Positions 30,728-40,988 of a stretch of DNA of 64,000 bases are shown here, piece by piece. Position numbers and translations under genes: made by a program. The stretch comes from Paraburkholderia caledonica NBRC 102488 (lineage in GTDB: Bacteria; Pseudomonadota; Gammaproteobacteria; Burkholderiales; Burkholderiaceae), in contig NZ_BAYE01000003.1 of NCBI RefSeq assembly GCF_000685095.1, positions 248,001 to 312,000 of the forward strand. Reading direction: 5' to 3'. The notes beneath the pieces are model-generated. The model ran no database searches, was not told where the DNA came from, and saw only the letters and a program-made list of their open reading frames with translations. The stretch's first letter is position 1; every line of letters starts with the position of its first letter.

Positions 30728-31255
30728 TTATTTCGACTGATGTGCGCGCTTGGCGCTTGTTTGCCGCTTTTTCGCGCGTTTGATGTTGCCGCCTTGCGTG
30801 ACGCGCTCGTTTCCGCGCACCAGCACTGCTTTTGCCTTAGGTTTGCGCATGGGCACTTCGCTGGGCTTTACGACTTTGACCACGCGCGGTGCGCGGCCCT
30901 TGCCGGGCTTGGCTTCGACAGCGGCTTCGCGGGCGCTCGGCAATGCGCCGCGTTTGCCCTTTACCGCGGGTTGCGCCGCGGCCTCAGGCTTCCAGATAAC
31001 CAGCAGCTTGCCGATATGCTGGATCGGCGCGGCGTTCAGGGTGTCGCAGATCTGTTCGTAAATGGCGATGCGTTCTTCGCGCTCGTCGCCGAACACACGA
31101 ATCTTGATCAGCTGATGAGCGGCGAGGTGAACCTTGATCTCGGCGAGCACGGCGTCGGTCAAACCTTCGGCGCCGACGAGCACGACCGGTTTGAGCGCAT
31201 GTGCCTGGGAGCGCAACTCGGCGCGTTGGTCGGAAGAGACTTTGAGGGCGGGCAT
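30728..31255 (-). CDS. yhbY: YhbY family RNA-binding protein with basic C-terminal extension
   Basis: 175 residues. Residues 1-95 are a CRM domain (LRSQAHALKPVVLVGAEGLTDAV with the GxxG-type loop, and HQLIKIRVFGDE). E. coli YhbY is about 97 residues and binds pre-50S particles. Here a second half of about 80 residues follows, very rich in Lys, Arg, Ala and Pro, without a fold signature; it may add RNA affinity. It is divergent from rlmE, which lies about 225 bases away. Confidence 0.92.
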   Translation of the reverse strand: MPALKVSSDQRAELRSQAHALKPVVLVGAEGLTDAVLAEIKVHLAAHQLIKIRVFGDEREERIAIYEQICDTLNAAPIQHIGKLLVIWKPEAAAQPAVKGKRGALPSAREAAVEAKPGKGRAPRVVKVVKPSEVPMRKPKAKAVLVRGNERVTQGGNIKRAKKRQTSAKRAHQSK

Positions 31256-31478
31256 GTGAAGTGGGAGACTCGACTAAAATGGCAGCGCCTGCGTGGCCTA
31301 TCCCGTCTTTCGATTGGTTCGGTTTGGGCGCAATCGGGATACGGGTGGGACAGTACGGCAGGCGGCGCGTCAGAACAACAGAATCGCGGATAACTGCCGG
31401 TTTTTGGCGGTCGCCGCGCGAATTAACCGCGTATTATCCGCTAAAGCGTGACATGACGCAGCAAGAGTTCAACGTTTA

Positions 31479-32141
31479 ATGGCAAAAAACAAGTTCAACA
31501 CGGCGTGGTTGCATGACCACATCAACGATCCTTACGTAAAGATGGCGCAGCGCGAAGGCTATCGCGCCCGCGCTGCGTACAAGCTGAAGGAAATCGACGA
31601 GCAGGACAAGCTGATCCGCCCGGGGCAGGTCATCGTCGATCTGGGCTCCACGCCGGGCAGCTGGAGCCAGTATGCGCGCAACAAACTCGCCAAAGGGTCG
31701 CGGCGCGACGCCGAGCGCGAAGGCGGGATCGACGGCACCATTATCGCGCTCGATGTCCTGCCAATGGAGCCGGTCGCCGACGTCCATTTCATTCAGGGCG
31801 ACTTTCGCGAAGACTCGGTGCTGGCCCAGTTGGAAGAATTAGTGGGAGAGCGCCAGGTGGACCTTGTAATTTCGGATATGGCGCCCAACCTGTCAGGAGT
31901 GGCCTTGGCGGATGCCGCGCGGATCGAGCATTTGTGCGATCTCGCGCTGGAATTCTCGCAGAATCACCTGAAACCGGATGGAGCCCTTTTAGTCAAATGC
32001 TTTCACGGCAGTGGTTACAGCCAGATTGTCGAAAAGTTCAAGCGCCAGTTCAAGGTGGTGGCTGCCCGCAAGCCGAAGGCTTCGCGGGACAAGTCGTCAG
32101 AAACGTTTATTTTGGGTAAGCATTTGAAGCGGCCCGCGTAG
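31479..32141 (+). CDS. rlmE: 23S rRNA 2'-O-methyltransferase (U2552)
   Basis: 220 residues. FtsJ/RrmJ family: the K-D-K-E tetrad is suggested by [40 protein letters not shown] and the final Glu in [13 protein letters not shown] motif I is [16 protein letters not shown]. It methylates the ribose of U2552 in the large subunit, late in assembly. The ATG at 31479 directly precedes the family N-terminus. ftsH follows after 230 bases. The stop codon falls in the first unit of a short tandem repeat. Confidence 0.96.
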   Translation: MAKNKFNTAWLHDHINDPYVKMAQREGYRARAAYKLKEIDEQDKLIRPGQVIVDLGSTPGSWSQYARNKLAKGSRRDAEREGGIDGTIIALDVLPMEPVADVHFIQGDFREDSVLAQLEELVGERQVDLVISDMAPNLSGVALADAARIEHLCDLALEFSQNHLKPDGALLVKCFHGSGYSQIVEKFKRQFKVVAARKPKASRDKSSETFILGKHLKRPA

Positions 32142-32190
32142 GGCGCCCCGCGTAGGGCGACCCGCATAGGGCGGCTCTCGTAGGGCCTGC
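32133..32190 (+). repeat. Degenerate 14-15-bp tandem repeat across the rlmE stop
   Basis: Four units built around CGTAGGGCG (GCGTAGGGCGCCCC, GCGTAGGGCGACCC, GCATAGGGCGGCTC, TCGTAGGGCC). The TAG in the first unit is the rlmE stop codon. Confidence 0.75.
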
Positions 32191-32371
32191 AGAATGGTTC
32201 AGCGTCTGTCCATAAATGCGCTGATGACGGTGGAAATTTCCGCCGTTGCAGCCCGCTACGCTATTTCTGTGGTAGCGAAACCTTATGGCAGGGGTCTGCG
32301 GACTGGATTAGAATGCTTTCGTGGTGCCGCAAGGCAAATGTAGGCGCCCGTCTAAGTGAAGGAGTGGTGCT

Positions 32372-34261
32372 TTGAACAACAATATGTTTTCGAAAGCAGC
32401 AGTGTGGCTGGTTATCGCACTGGTGCTATTTACGGTGTTCAAGCAGTTCGACAAGCCCCGTGTCCAGGAAGGTGTTTCCTATTCGCAATTCATGGACGAC
32501 GCGAAGAACGGCAAAGTCAAGAACGTCATTGTCCAGGGGCGGAACCTCACGGTCACTCCAGCAGACGGCCAGAAGTACCAGATCGTGTCGCCCGGCGACA
32601 TCTGGATGGTCGGCGATCTGATGAAGTATGGCGTTCAGGTAAGCGGCAAGGCTGACGACGAACCCAATGCGCTGGTGTCCGCGCTGTATTACCTCGGGCC
32701 GACGATCCTGATCATCGGTTTCTGGTTCTACATGATGCGACAGATGCAGGGGGGCGGGAAAGGCGGCGCGTTCTCGTTCGGCAAGTCTCGCGCGCGTCTG
32801 ATCGACGAAAACAACAACGCAATCAATTTCACCGACGTCGCAGGTTGCGACGAAGCGAAGGAAGAAGTCTCCGAACTGGTCGATTTCCTGCGCGATCCGC
32901 AGAAGTTCCAGAAGCTGGGCGGCCGCATTCCCCGTGGCGTATTGCTGGTCGGCCCGCCGGGAACCGGTAAGACGCTGCTCGCGCGCGCCATTGCCGGCGA
33001 AGCGAAAGTGCCGTTCTTCAGCATTTCGGGTTCGGATTTCGTCGAAATGTTCGTCGGTGTCGGCGCTGCGCGTGTGCGCGACATGTTCGAGCAGGCGAAA
33101 AAGCATGCACCGTGCATCGTGTTCATCGACGAAATCGACGCGGTCGGCCGTCATCGTGGCGCCGGCATGGGCGGCGGTAACGACGAGCGCGAGCAGACGC
33201 TGAATCAGATGCTGGTCGAGATGGACGGCTTCGAGGCGAATTCGGGTGTGATCGTGATCGCCGCCACCAACCGCTCGGACGTGCTCGACAAGGCTCTGCT
33301 GCGTCCGGGCCGTTTCGACCGCCAGGTTTATGTCGGTCTGCCTGACATTCGCGGTCGCGAACACATCATGAAGGTTCACCTGCGCAAGGTGCCGATTTCT
33401 AACGACGTCGACGCAGCGGTGATCGCGCGTGGCACGCCGGGCTTCTCGGGCGCCGATCTGGCGAATCTCGTGAACGAAGCGGCTTTGTTTGCGGCGCGTC
33501 GCGGCAAGCGCATCGTTGAAATGACGGATTTCGAAGACGCGAAAGACAAGATCTTCATGGGCCCGGAGCGCAAGTCGGCCGTGATCCGCGAAGAGTCGAA
33601 GCGTGCCACCGCGTATCACGAGTCGGGTCACGCAGTCATCGCGAAGCTGTTGCCGAAAGCCGATCCGGTGCACAAGGTCACGATCATTCCGCGTGGCCGT
33701 GCGCTGGGCGTCACGTGGCAGCTGCCGGAGCATGACAACGAAACGTATTCGAAAGACTACCTGCTCGATCGTCTCGCCATCCTGTTTGGTGGCCGTGTCG
33801 CGGAAGAGTTGTTCCTCAACCTGATCAGCACCGGCGCGTCGGACGACTTCAACAAGGCCACGCAAACCGCGCGCGCCATGGTGGCTCGTTTTGGCATGAC
33901 GGACGCGTTGGGACCGATGGTCTACGTTGACGACGAAAACGACGCAACGCCGTTTGGGCGTGGTTTCACGCGTACCATTTCGGAAGCAACGCAGCAGAAG
34001 GTCGACGCCGAAATCCGGCGCGTGCTGGACGAGCAATACAACCTCGCGAAGCGCCTGCTGGACGAAAACCGCGACAAGGTCGAAGCAATGACCGCCGCGC
34101 TGATGGAGTGGGAAACGATCGACGCCGATCAGATCAACGACATCATGGCGGGCCGTCCGCCGCGCTCGCCGAAGAGCTCGCCGCCGTCGGCAAGCGACGC
34201 TTCGTCGGGCGGCAGCCCCGGCACCGAAGTCAAGCCGGGCAGCGCGACCGCGCCGGCCTGA
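32372..34261 (+). CDS. ftsH: ATP-dependent zinc metalloprotease FtsH
   Basis: 629 residues. Two membrane helices (about residues 9-24 and 103-121) flank a periplasmic domain. AAA+ domain: Walker A GPPGTGKT at 194-201, Walker [10 protein letters not shown] near 251, second region of homology RPGRFDRQV. Peptidase HESGH at 416-420 binds zinc. It degrades membrane and short-lived cytosolic proteins as a hexamer. The start is TTG at 32372 with AAGGAG seven bases upstream; the ATG at 32384 is the alternative. The last 35 residues are Ser/Pro/Gly-rich. No clear heat-shock promoter was found in the 230 bases before it. Confidence 0.97.
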   Translation: MNNNMFSKAAVWLVIALVLFTVFKQFDKPRVQEGVSYSQFMDDAKNGKVKNVIVQGRNLTVTPADGQKYQIVSPGDIWMVGDLMKYGVQVSGKADDEPNALVSALYYLGPTILIIGFWFYMMRQMQGGGKGGAFSFGKSRARLIDENNNAINFTDVAGCDEAKEEVSELVDFLRDPQKFQKLGGRIPRGVLLVGPPGTGKTLLARAIAGEAKVPFFSISGSDFVEMFVGVGAARVRDMFEQAKKHAPCIVFIDEIDAVGRHRGAGMGGGNDEREQTLNQMLVEMDGFEANSGVIVIAATNRSDVLDKALLRPGRFDRQVYVGLPDIRGREHIMKVHLRKVPISNDVDAAVIARGTPGFSGADLANLVNEAALFAARRGKRIVEMTDFEDAKDKIFMGPERKSAVIREESKRATAYHESGHAVIAKLLPKADPVHKVTIIPRGRALGVTWQLPEHDNETYSKDYLLDRLAILFGGRVAEELFLNLISTGASDDFNKATQTARAMVARFGMTDALGPMVYVDDENDATPFGRGFTRTISEATQQKVDAEIRRVLDEQYNLAKRLLDENRDKVEAMTAALMEWETIDADQINDIMAGRPPRSPKSSPPSASDASSGGSPGTEVKPGSATAPA

Positions 34262-34344
34262 TCGGCTATCAGTAGAAAGTGCGGGCCGGTGTGTTTCACA
34301 CCGGCCCGTTTTGCATTTATCCGTCATAAGTGATGTAACGCTAC

Positions 34345-35244
34345 GTGGCCACAGTCGCTATTCCTTTTCCCCGTATCCCGGAGCCGTTGCAATGCGGCCG
34401 GTTCAAGCTGAGCTTTGAACGCCCGTTGATCATGGGCATCCTGAACGTCACACCAGATTCCTTTTCCGACGGCGGCCAGTATGCGATGCGCGGCGATGCG
34501 TTGCGTCAAGCCGAACGCATGCTGCTTGAGGGCGCGGACATCATCGACATCGGCGGCGAATCCACGCGCCCTGGCGCGCCGCCAGTGCCGCTCGACGAAG
34601 AACTCGAGCGTGTGATCCCACTTGTCGAGCAATTACGCGGCGCCAACGTGCCGCTTTCCGTCGACACCTATAAGCCCGAAGTAATGCGCCACGCGCTCGC
34701 TGCGGGCGCCGATCTGATCAACGACATCTGGGGCTTTCGCATGCCCGGTGCCGTCGATGCGGTCCGCGAAAGCGACTGCGGTCTGTGCGTCATGCATATG
34801 CTCGGCGAGCCGCAGAGCATGCAACTGGGTGAACCGGCTTACGGCGACGTGGTAAGCGAAGTCCGGCAGTTTCTGGAAGAGCGAGTGGACGCGCTCAGAC
34901 AGGCGGGCATCGCCCGTGATCGCATCAGCGTCGACCCCGGTTTTGGTTTTGGCAAGGCAGTGGTCGAGCATAATTACGCGCTGCTCGCGGGTCTGCCGGA
35001 TACGGCGCCCCGCGGCGAGCCGCCGTATCCCATTCTTGCGGGAATGTCGCGCAAATCGATGATCGGCGCGGTCACCGGACGGGCGGCGCCGGAGCGCGTC
35101 GCCGGCAGCATTGCTGCGGCCGTTTGCGCGGCGGAGCGCGGCGCCGCGATTCTCCGCGTGCACGACGTCGCACAAACAGTAGACGCATTGAAAGTTTGGG
35201 TAGCCCTGCGCAACGCGGCGAATCACGCCGGCCCGCGCGGTTGA
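34345..35244 (+). CDS. folP: Dihydropteroate synthase
   Basis: 299 residues, TIM barrel. Joins dihydropterin pyrophosphate and para-aminobenzoate in folate synthesis; the target of sulfonamides. Motifs: MGILNVTPDSFSDGG, DIGGESTRPGA, and DPGFGFGK. The C-terminal part holds GMSRKSMIG and RVHDVAQTVDALKVW. The start appears to be GTG at 34345. It lies 83 bases after ftsH, with a small inverted repeat (GGGCCGGTGTG...CACACCGGCCC at about 34282-34309) between, and 27 bases before glmM. Confidence 0.96.
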   Translation: MATVAIPFPRIPEPLQCGRFKLSFERPLIMGILNVTPDSFSDGGQYAMRGDALRQAERMLLEGADIIDIGGESTRPGAPPVPLDEELERVIPLVEQLRGANVPLSVDTYKPEVMRHALAAGADLINDIWGFRMPGAVDAVRESDCGLCVMHMLGEPQSMQLGEPAYGDVVSEVRQFLEERVDALRQAGIARDRISVDPGFGFGKAVVEHNYALLAGLPDTAPRGEPPYPILAGMSRKSMIGAVTGRAAPERVAGSIAAAVCAAERGAAILRVHDVAQTVDALKVWVALRNAANHAGPRG

Positions 35245-35271
35245 ACCCACAGCCAAGGAGGAACATAAAAG

Positions 35272-36630
35272 ATGGCACGTCGTTATTTCGGCACGGACGG
35301 AATTCGGGGAAAGGTCGGTGAAGGGCCCATCACGCCGGAATTTGTATTGCGGCTCGGCTATGCGGCCGGCAAGGTCCTGGTCGGTGCAGACCGGTGGGCA
35401 CGCACGGGCACGCGGCCAACCGTGCTGATCGGTAAGGACACGCGGGTGTCCGGCTATATGCTCGAGGCTGCGCTCGAAGCAGGTTTTTCCGCAGCGGGCG
35501 TCGACGTGATGCTGGCCGGTCCAATGCCCACGCCGGGCATCGCCTATCTGACGCGCGCGTTGCGGCTCGCGGCCGGCGTGGTGATCAGCGCGTCGCACAA
35601 TCCGTATTACGACAACGGCATCAAATTCTTTTCCGCCGACGGCAACAAGTTGCCCGACGAGGTCGAATCGCAGATCGAAGAGCACCTGGAGTTGCCGCTC
35701 GCCTGTGCCGCGTCCGAGCAGCTGGGCAAGGCGCGGCGTCTCGACGATGCAGCCGGCCGCTACATCGAGTTCTGCAAAAGCACTTTTCCTGCGGCGTTCG
35801 ATTTGCGGGGACTGAAACTGGTGGTTGATTGCGCGCACGGCGCCGCGTATGACGTCGCGCCGCACGTCTTTCACGAGCTCGGCGCGGAGATCATCCCGAT
35901 TGGGGTCGCGCCGAATGGCTTCAATATTAACGACGGCGTCGGTGCGACCGCGCCGGATGCACTCGTGCGGGCGGTGCGGGCCAACCACGCCGACCTGGGC
36001 ATTGCGCTCGACGGAGACGCTGACCGCCTGCAGGTCGTCGACGCAGCAGGGCGCCTGTATAACGGCGACGAACTGCTGTACGTGCTGGTGAAAGATCGTA
36101 TCGCGACCGACGGCAAGGTCGAAGGCGCGGTCGGCACGTTGATGACCAATATGGCGGTCGAAGTCGCGTTGCAGGCGGCAGGCGTCAAGTTCGTGCGCGC
36201 GGCAGTCGGCGACCGCTACGTGCTGGAACAGTTGCGGGAGCACGGCTGGCAGCTCGGCGCGGAAGGGTCGGGCCACATTCTGTCGCTCGACCGCCATTCC
36301 ACTGGCGACGGCATCGTGTCGGCGCTGCTCGTGCTTGCCGCTATGAAGCGCAGCGACAAGACGCTGGCCGAACTGCTCGACGGCGTCACGCTGTTCCCGC
36401 AGAAGCTGATCAATGTGCGGATGAAACCGGACGCCGACTGGAAGAGCAGCGACGCGATCCGGCGCGCCATCGCCAGCGCTGAAGACGCGCTCAATGGCCG
36501 CGGGCGCGTGCTGATTCGCGCATCGGGCACCGAGCCGGTGCTGCGGGTCATGGTGGAAGCCGAACACGTCGACGATGCGCTTCGCCATGCCGAATCCATA
36601 GCTGCTGCGGTGAAGCAGGCGACGGCTTAA
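35272..36630 (+). CDS. glmM: Phosphoglucosamine mutase
   Basis: 452 residues. Converts glucosamine 6-phosphate to glucosamine 1-phosphate for UDP-GlcNAc, feeding peptidoglycan and LPS. Active Ser108 in [16 protein letters not shown], metal loop DGDADRLQ near residue 245, and the phosphate-binding [12 protein letters not shown] near 418. N-terminal [16 protein letters not shown] is typical. Strong AAGGAGGA ribosome binding site before the ATG at 35272. Last gene of the greA-glmM block; a long hairpin follows. Confidence 0.97.
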   Translation: MARRYFGTDGIRGKVGEGPITPEFVLRLGYAAGKVLVGADRWARTGTRPTVLIGKDTRVSGYMLEAALEAGFSAAGVDVMLAGPMPTPGIAYLTRALRLAAGVVISASHNPYYDNGIKFFSADGNKLPDEVESQIEEHLELPLACAASEQLGKARRLDDAAGRYIEFCKSTFPAAFDLRGLKLVVDCAHGAAYDVAPHVFHELGAEIIPIGVAPNGFNINDGVGATAPDALVRAVRANHADLGIALDGDADRLQVVDAAGRLYNGDELLYVLVKDRIATDGKVEGAVGTLMTNMAVEVALQAAGVKFVRAAVGDRYVLEQLREHGWQLGAEGSGHILSLDRHSTGDGIVSALLVLAAMKRSDKTLAELLDGVTLFPQKLINVRMKPDADWKSSDAIRRAIASAEDALNGRGRVLIRASGTEPVLRVMVEAEHVDDALRHAESIAAAVKQATA

Positions 36631-36642
36631 GCGGGCGTCTGA

Positions 36643-36684
36643 ATGCGCGGGCGGGGCCGACCACAGACGGCCCCGCCCGCGCAT
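36643..36684. terminator. 17-bp perfect hairpin after glmM
   Basis: Left arm 36643-36659 and right arm 36668-36684 are perfect complements (17 bp, almost all G/C) around an 8-nt loop. No T-run follows, so a Rho-independent role is not proven, but the stem is very strong. Confidence 0.6.
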
Positions 36685-36969
36685 GCTCGAGTTTCATTGC
36701 GGCGAGCTGATGCGCCCTCACGCATCGTTCAACCCCCACGCTCCACCCCACCCGCACGCAAACACCCACCCCATCTTTTTCGCCTACTCTATACAGGCAC
36801 CGGGCAACGACGCCGCCCGCTCAGCGATTTACCCGCCGGAACGCCTTTCACCTTAGTAAACCCACTGTCACATACGTTTCACGGTCAGTCACGTTACTGT
36901 CACAAAGAGACCCTAAGCTTCGCGGTGTTCGTCTTACTCGCTCACACCGCTCACACCTTGGAGGTTTCG
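36685..36969 (+). promoter_or_regulatory. pstS control region
   Basis: About 285 bases between the glmM hairpin and pstS. It opens with a C-rich run (36730-36775), then contains the two Pho boxes, a TAAGCT -10 candidate at 36914-36919 and the pstS leader. No gene is supported here. Confidence 0.65.
36865..36903 (+). promoter_or_regulatory. Two tandem Pho boxes (PhoB sites) upstream of pstS
   Basis: Box 1: CTGTCAC (36865) - 4 bp - GTTTCAC (36876). Box 2: CAGTCAC (36886) - 4 bp - CTGTCAC (36897). This is the 7-4-7 direct-repeat layout of PhoB boxes (CTGTCAT core). A -10 candidate TAAGCT starts 10 bases after box 2, the spacing expected when PhoB replaces a -35 element. Confidence 0.88.
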
Positions 36970-38001
36970 ATGAAATTGATGCAAACCGTGTTCGCTGGCG
37001 TCGCTGGCGCGCTCTTCGCGATCGCAGCGCAAGCCGCAGACATCACCGGCGCGGGCAGCACCTTCGCAGCACCGATTTATACGAAGTGGGCCGACGCCTA
37101 TCAGAAGTCCGGCGGCGGCAAGGTTAACTATCAGGGAATCGGTTCGTCGGGCGGCGTGAAGCAGATCGTTGCCAAGACCGTCGATTTCGCAGGCTCCGAC
37201 GCCCCGCTGAAGGACGACGAACTCGCCAAGGACGGCCTGTTCCAGTTTCCGACGGTGGTCGGCGGCGTGGTGCCGGTCGTCAACGTGCCGGGCGTGAAGC
37301 CGGCTGAACTCGTCCTGTCGGGCGAAGTGCTCGGCGATATCTATCTGGGCAAGATCAAGAAGTGGAACGATCCCGCGATCGTTGCACTGAACCCGAAGGC
37401 GAAGCTGCCGGACACGGACATCGCCGTGGTTCGCCGCGCCGACGGTTCGGGTACCAGCTTCATCTGGACGAACTACCTGTCGAAGGTCAACACGGAATGG
37501 AAGTCGAAGGTCGGTGAAGGTTCGACGGTCAACTGGCCGACGGGTACGGGCGGCAAGGGCAACGACGGCGTCGCCGCTTTCGTGCAACGTCTGCCGGGCG
37601 CAATCGGCTACGTCGAATGGGCCTACGCCAAGCAGAACCACATGACCTACGTCGCGCTGAAGAATTCGACGGGCACGGTGGTCGAGCCGAAGACGGAAAC
37701 GTTCAAGGCAGCGGCAGCAGGCGCGGACTGGTCGAAGTCGTTCTACCAGATTCTGACGAACGAGCCGGGCAAGAACGCATGGCCGATCGTCGGCGCGACG
37801 TTCGTGCTGTTGCACACGACGCAGGAAAAGGCACCGCAAGGCAGCGAGACGCTGAAGTTCTTCGACTGGGCATTCAAGAACGGCACGCAAGCCGCGAACG
37901 ACCTCGACTACATTTCGCTGCCGGAATCGGTCGTGTCGGAAATCCGCACGCAGTGGAAGTCGAAGGTCAAGGACGCAGCGGGCAAGCCGCTCGCCGAGTA
38001 A
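36970..38001 (+). CDS. pstS: Phosphate ABC transporter substrate-binding protein
   Basis: 343 residues. Signal peptide ending AIAAQAAD (cleavage about residue 23). Mature protein begins [20 protein letters not shown]. Phosphate-contact regions are visible as [19 protein letters not shown] and [12 protein letters not shown]. It captures periplasmic phosphate for PstCAB. GGAGG ribosome binding site before the ATG at 36970; the reading frame is open far upstream but that part is not PstS-like. First gene of pstSCAB-phoU-phoBR under two Pho boxes. Confidence 0.97.
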   Translation: MKLMQTVFAGVAGALFAIAAQAADITGAGSTFAAPIYTKWADAYQKSGGGKVNYQGIGSSGGVKQIVAKTVDFAGSDAPLKDDELAKDGLFQFPTVVGGVVPVVNVPGVKPAELVLSGEVLGDIYLGKIKKWNDPAIVALNPKAKLPDTDIAVVRRADGSGTSFIWTNYLSKVNTEWKSKVGEGSTVNWPTGTGGKGNDGVAAFVQRLPGAIGYVEWAYAKQNHMTYVALKNSTGTVVEPKTETFKAAAAGADWSKSFYQILTNEPGKNAWPIVGATFVLLHTTQEKAPQGSETLKFFDWAFKNGTQAANDLDYISLPESVVSEIRTQWKSKVKDAAGKPLAE

Positions 38002-38044
38002 GCGCTGCCCCAGAGGAAGTAGCGGGCAACGGCTGTACGTAACA

Positions 38045-38076
38045 CATTGGCCGTCCTCGCGTGAGGACGGCCAATG
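38045..38076 (+). promoter_or_regulatory. Perfect hairpin between pstS and pstC
   Basis: CATTGGCCGTCCTC (38045-38058), loop GCGT, GAGGACGGCCAATG (38063-38076): a perfect 14-bp stem 44 bases after the pstS stop, with no T-run. Such a stem can protect the pstS message 3' end or reduce read-through, giving more PstS than PstCAB. Confidence 0.65.
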
Positions 38077-38198
38077 GCATTGACCGGCACGTCCCGGCGA
38101 CGTACCGGCACCAGGCAACACTAATCAGTTGGTACTCACGCATTACCGGCCGCGCGGCATACGTCGCACGGCAACTGGAAAAGGTCCATCAGGCTCTT

Positions 38199-39200
38199 AT
38201 GTCCGATATCCAACTCGCTTCAGGCGCTCCGAGGGCGACGCCGCCCGGCAGCGCGTCGCAGCAGAAAGCGCCCAGCCGCGCCGGCGACGTGATCTTCGGC
38301 GGCCTTGCGCGCCTCGCCGCCATCGTCACGCTGTTGCTGCTCGGCGGCATCATCGTTTCGCTGATCGTCGCGTCGATGCCGTCGATCAGGCAATTCGGCC
38401 TCGGCTTCCTGTGGAGCGCGCAATGGGATCCGCCGAGCAAGCAGTTCGGCGCACTCGTGCCGATCTACGGCACGATCGCCACATCGATCATTGCACTCAT
38501 CATCGCGGTGCCCGTCAGCTTCGGCATCGCACTTTTTCTGACGGAACTCTCGCCCGCGTGGCTGCGCCGGCCGCTCGGCATCGCGATCGAACTGCTCGCC
38601 GCGATTCCGTCGATCGTCTACGGCATGTGGGGCCTGCTCGTGTTCGCGCCGATCTTCGCGGCGTGGTTCGAGAAGCCGCTCGGCGCGGTGCTCGGCGGCA
38701 TTCCGGTGATCGGCGCGCTGTTCCAGGGCGCGCCCATCGGCATCGGCATTCTGTGCGCGGGAGTGATTCTCGCGATCATGATCATTCCGTACATCGCTTC
38801 GGTGATGCGCGACGTGTTCGAGGTCACGCCGGTCCTGCTCAAGGAATCGGCTTACGGCATCGGCTGCACGACTTGGGAAGTAATGTGGAAGATCGTGCTG
38901 CCCTTCACGAAGAGCGGTGTGATCGGCGGCGTGATGCTCGGCCTCGGCCGCGCGCTCGGCGAGACCATGGCCGTGACCTTCGTCATCGGCAATACGAATC
39001 TGCTCGATAACGTGTCGCTCTTTTCGCCGGGCAACAGCATCACGTCGGCGCTCGCCAATGAATTCGCCGAAGCGGATCCGGGCCTGCATACGTCGGCACT
39101 GATGGAACTCGGCCTCATCCTGTTCGTGATTACATTCATCGTGCTGGCGATTTCGAAGATCATGCTGCTTCGTCTCGAGAAAGGGGAGGGCGCCAAATGA
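38199..39200 (+). CDS. pstC: Phosphate ABC transporter permease
   Basis: 333 residues, six membrane segments after a hydrophilic N-terminus of about 35 residues. Typical PstC sequence: [27 protein letters not shown] (read in parts), [13 protein letters not shown], and the EAA-like loop [21 protein letters not shown]. It pairs with PstA in the inner membrane. The ATG at 38199 is chosen because the earlier open frame is unrelated. The stop overlaps the pstA ATG (ATGA), indicating translational coupling. Confidence 0.95.
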   Translation: MSDIQLASGAPRATPPGSASQQKAPSRAGDVIFGGLARLAAIVTLLLLGGIIVSLIVASMPSIRQFGLGFLWSAQWDPPSKQFGALVPIYGTIATSIIALIIAVPVSFGIALFLTELSPAWLRRPLGIAIELLAAIPSIVYGMWGLLVFAPIFAAWFEKPLGAVLGGIPVIGALFQGAPIGIGILCAGVILAIMIIPYIASVMRDVFEVTPVLLKESAYGIGCTTWEVMWKIVLPFTKSGVIGGVMLGLGRALGETMAVTFVIGNTNLLDNVSLFSPGNSITSALANEFAEADPGLHTSALMELGLILFVITFIVLAISKIMLLRLEKGEGAK

Positions 39201-40093
39201 GCCGGTCCACCTTGAACATGCCGGGTTCGAACGACGCAGCCGCGCTCGAAAAAATGCGCGTGCGTCTGCAAGGACGCCGACGCATGAAGAACGCGATGGC
39301 GCTGACGTTGTCGCTCGCCGCGATGGCCTTCGGTCTGCTGTGGCTGATCTGGATTCTTTACACGACGCTGCGCCTCGGTCTCGGCGGTTTGTCGATCGAG
39401 CTGTTCACGCAGTCCACGCCGCCGCCGAACACCGATGGCGGCGGTCTCGCCAACGCGATCGTCGGCAGCTTGATGCTGGTTGTGCTCGCAACGTTCGTCG
39501 GCACGCCGATCGGCATTCTTGCAGGCGTGTATCTCGCGGAATACGGACAGAAAGGCTGGCTCGCGAGCGTCACCCGGTTCATCAACGACATTCTGTTGTC
39601 GGCGCCGTCGATCGTGGTCGGTCTGTTCGTCTACGCGCTCGTCGTCGCGAAGATGGGGCACTTCAGCGGCTGGGCCGGCGTATTCGCGCTCGCGCTGCTG
39701 CAGATTCCGATCGTGATCCGCACGACCGAAAACATGCTCAAACTCGTGCCGAACGCACTGCGTGAGGCGGCGTTCGCACTCGGCACGCCGAAGTGGAAGA
39801 TGGTGTTGTCGATTACGCTGAAGGCATCCATTGCGGGCATCGTCACAGGCGTGCTGCTCGCCGTCGCGCGTATTGCCGGCGAAACGGCGCCGCTGCTTTT
39901 CACCGCGTTGTCGAATCAGTTCTTCTCGGCGGATCTGGGCCAGCCGGTCGCGAACCTGCCGGTCACGATCTACAAGTTTGCGATGAGCCCGTTCGCGCAG
40001 TGGCAATCGCTCGCGTGGGCCGGCGTCTTCCTGATCACGCTCGCGGTGCTGGGACTGAACATCCTCGCGCGCACGATCTTCACGAACAAGTAA
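39197..40093 (+). CDS. pstA: Phosphate ABC transporter permease
   Basis: 298 residues, six membrane segments. The region [21 protein letters not shown] and the EAA loop [20 protein letters not shown] are PstA-like. Together with PstC it forms the phosphate channel. Starts inside the pstC stop codon (ATGA overlap) and ends 17 bases before pstB. Confidence 0.96.
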   Translation: MSRSTLNMPGSNDAAALEKMRVRLQGRRRMKNAMALTLSLAAMAFGLLWLIWILYTTLRLGLGGLSIELFTQSTPPPNTDGGGLANAIVGSLMLVVLATFVGTPIGILAGVYLAEYGQKGWLASVTRFINDILLSAPSIVVGLFVYALVVAKMGHFSGWAGVFALALLQIPIVIRTTENMLKLVPNALREAAFALGTPKWKMVLSITLKASIAGIVTGVLLAVARIAGETAPLLFTALSNQFFSADLGQPVANLPVTIYKFAMSPFAQWQSLAWAGVFLITLAVLGLNILARTIFTNK

Positions 40094-40110
40094 GGGCGGA
40101 GTGTAATCCG

Positions 40111-40959
40111 ATGAATATGGCAGAAACTCAACTCAATCCGATCTCGCGTCCCACTGCGCCCGCCGGTTTCGATCCCGCACAGGGCGGCCAGGAGCCGTCG
40201 CCGTCGCGCCCGAAGATCGAGGTCAACGACCTGAACTTCTTCTACGGCAAGTATCACGCGCTGAAGAACATCAATCTGCAGATTCCCGAAGGCAAGGTCA
40301 CCGCGTTCATCGGCCCGTCGGGCTGCGGAAAGTCAACGTTGCTGCGTACGTTCAACAAGATGTACGCGCTCTATCCGGAGCAACGCGCCGAAGGCGAAAT
40401 CCTGATGGACGGCGAAAACCTGCTGACCTCGAAGCGCGACATCTCGCTGCTGCGCGCGCGCATCGGCATGGTGTTCCAGAAGCCGACGCCGTTTCCCATG
40501 TCGATCTACGACAACATTGCGTTCGGCGTGAAGATGTTCGAAACGCTGCCGCGTTCGGAAATGGACGACCGCGTTGAATGGGCGCTCACGAAGGCCGCGT
40601 TGTGGAACGAAGTGAAGGACAAACTCGGCCAGAGCGGCTACGGTTTGTCCGGCGGCCAGCAGCAGCGTTTGTGCATTGCGCGCGGCATCGCGATCCGCCC
40701 GGAGGTGTTGTTGCTCGACGAACCGTGCTCGGCGCTCGACCCGATTTCGACGGGCCGTATCGAAGAACTGATCGCCGAACTGAAGAGCGACTACACGGTG
40801 GTGATCGTCACGCACAACATGCAACAGGCGGCCCGCTGTTCGGACTACACTGCCTACATGTACCTTGGCGAGCTGATCGAATTCGGCGACACGGAAAAGA
40901 TCTTCATCAAGCCGGTCCGCAAGGAAACCGAAGACTACATTACGGGCCGCTTCGGCTAA
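40111..40959 (+). CDS. pstB: Phosphate ABC transporter ATPase
   Basis: 282 residues. Walker A GPSGCGKS near residue 70, Q-loop [15 protein letters not shown], signature [16 protein letters not shown], Walker [14 protein letters not shown] and H-loop [10 protein letters not shown]. The N-terminal 35 residues (to PSPSRPKIE) are a Pro/Thr-rich extension compared with the 257-residue E. coli protein. It powers PstSCAB and takes part with PhoU in signalling to PhoR. Start at ATG 40111, 29 bases before phoU at the other end. Confidence 0.96.
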   Translation: MNMAETQLNPISRPTAPAGFDPAQGGQEPSPSRPKIEVNDLNFFYGKYHALKNINLQIPEGKVTAFIGPSGCGKSTLLRTFNKMYALYPEQRAEGEILMDGENLLTSKRDISLLRARIGMVFQKPTPFPMSIYDNIAFGVKMFETLPRSEMDDRVEWALTKAALWNEVKDKLGQSGYGLSGGQQQRLCIARGIAIRPEVLLLDEPCSALDPISTGRIEELIAELKSDYTVVIVTHNMQQAARCSDYTAYMYLGELIEFGDTEKIFIKPVRKETEDYITGRFG

Positions 40960-40988
40960 TCCGCCGGGCAAAAACAACGGAGTACGAC

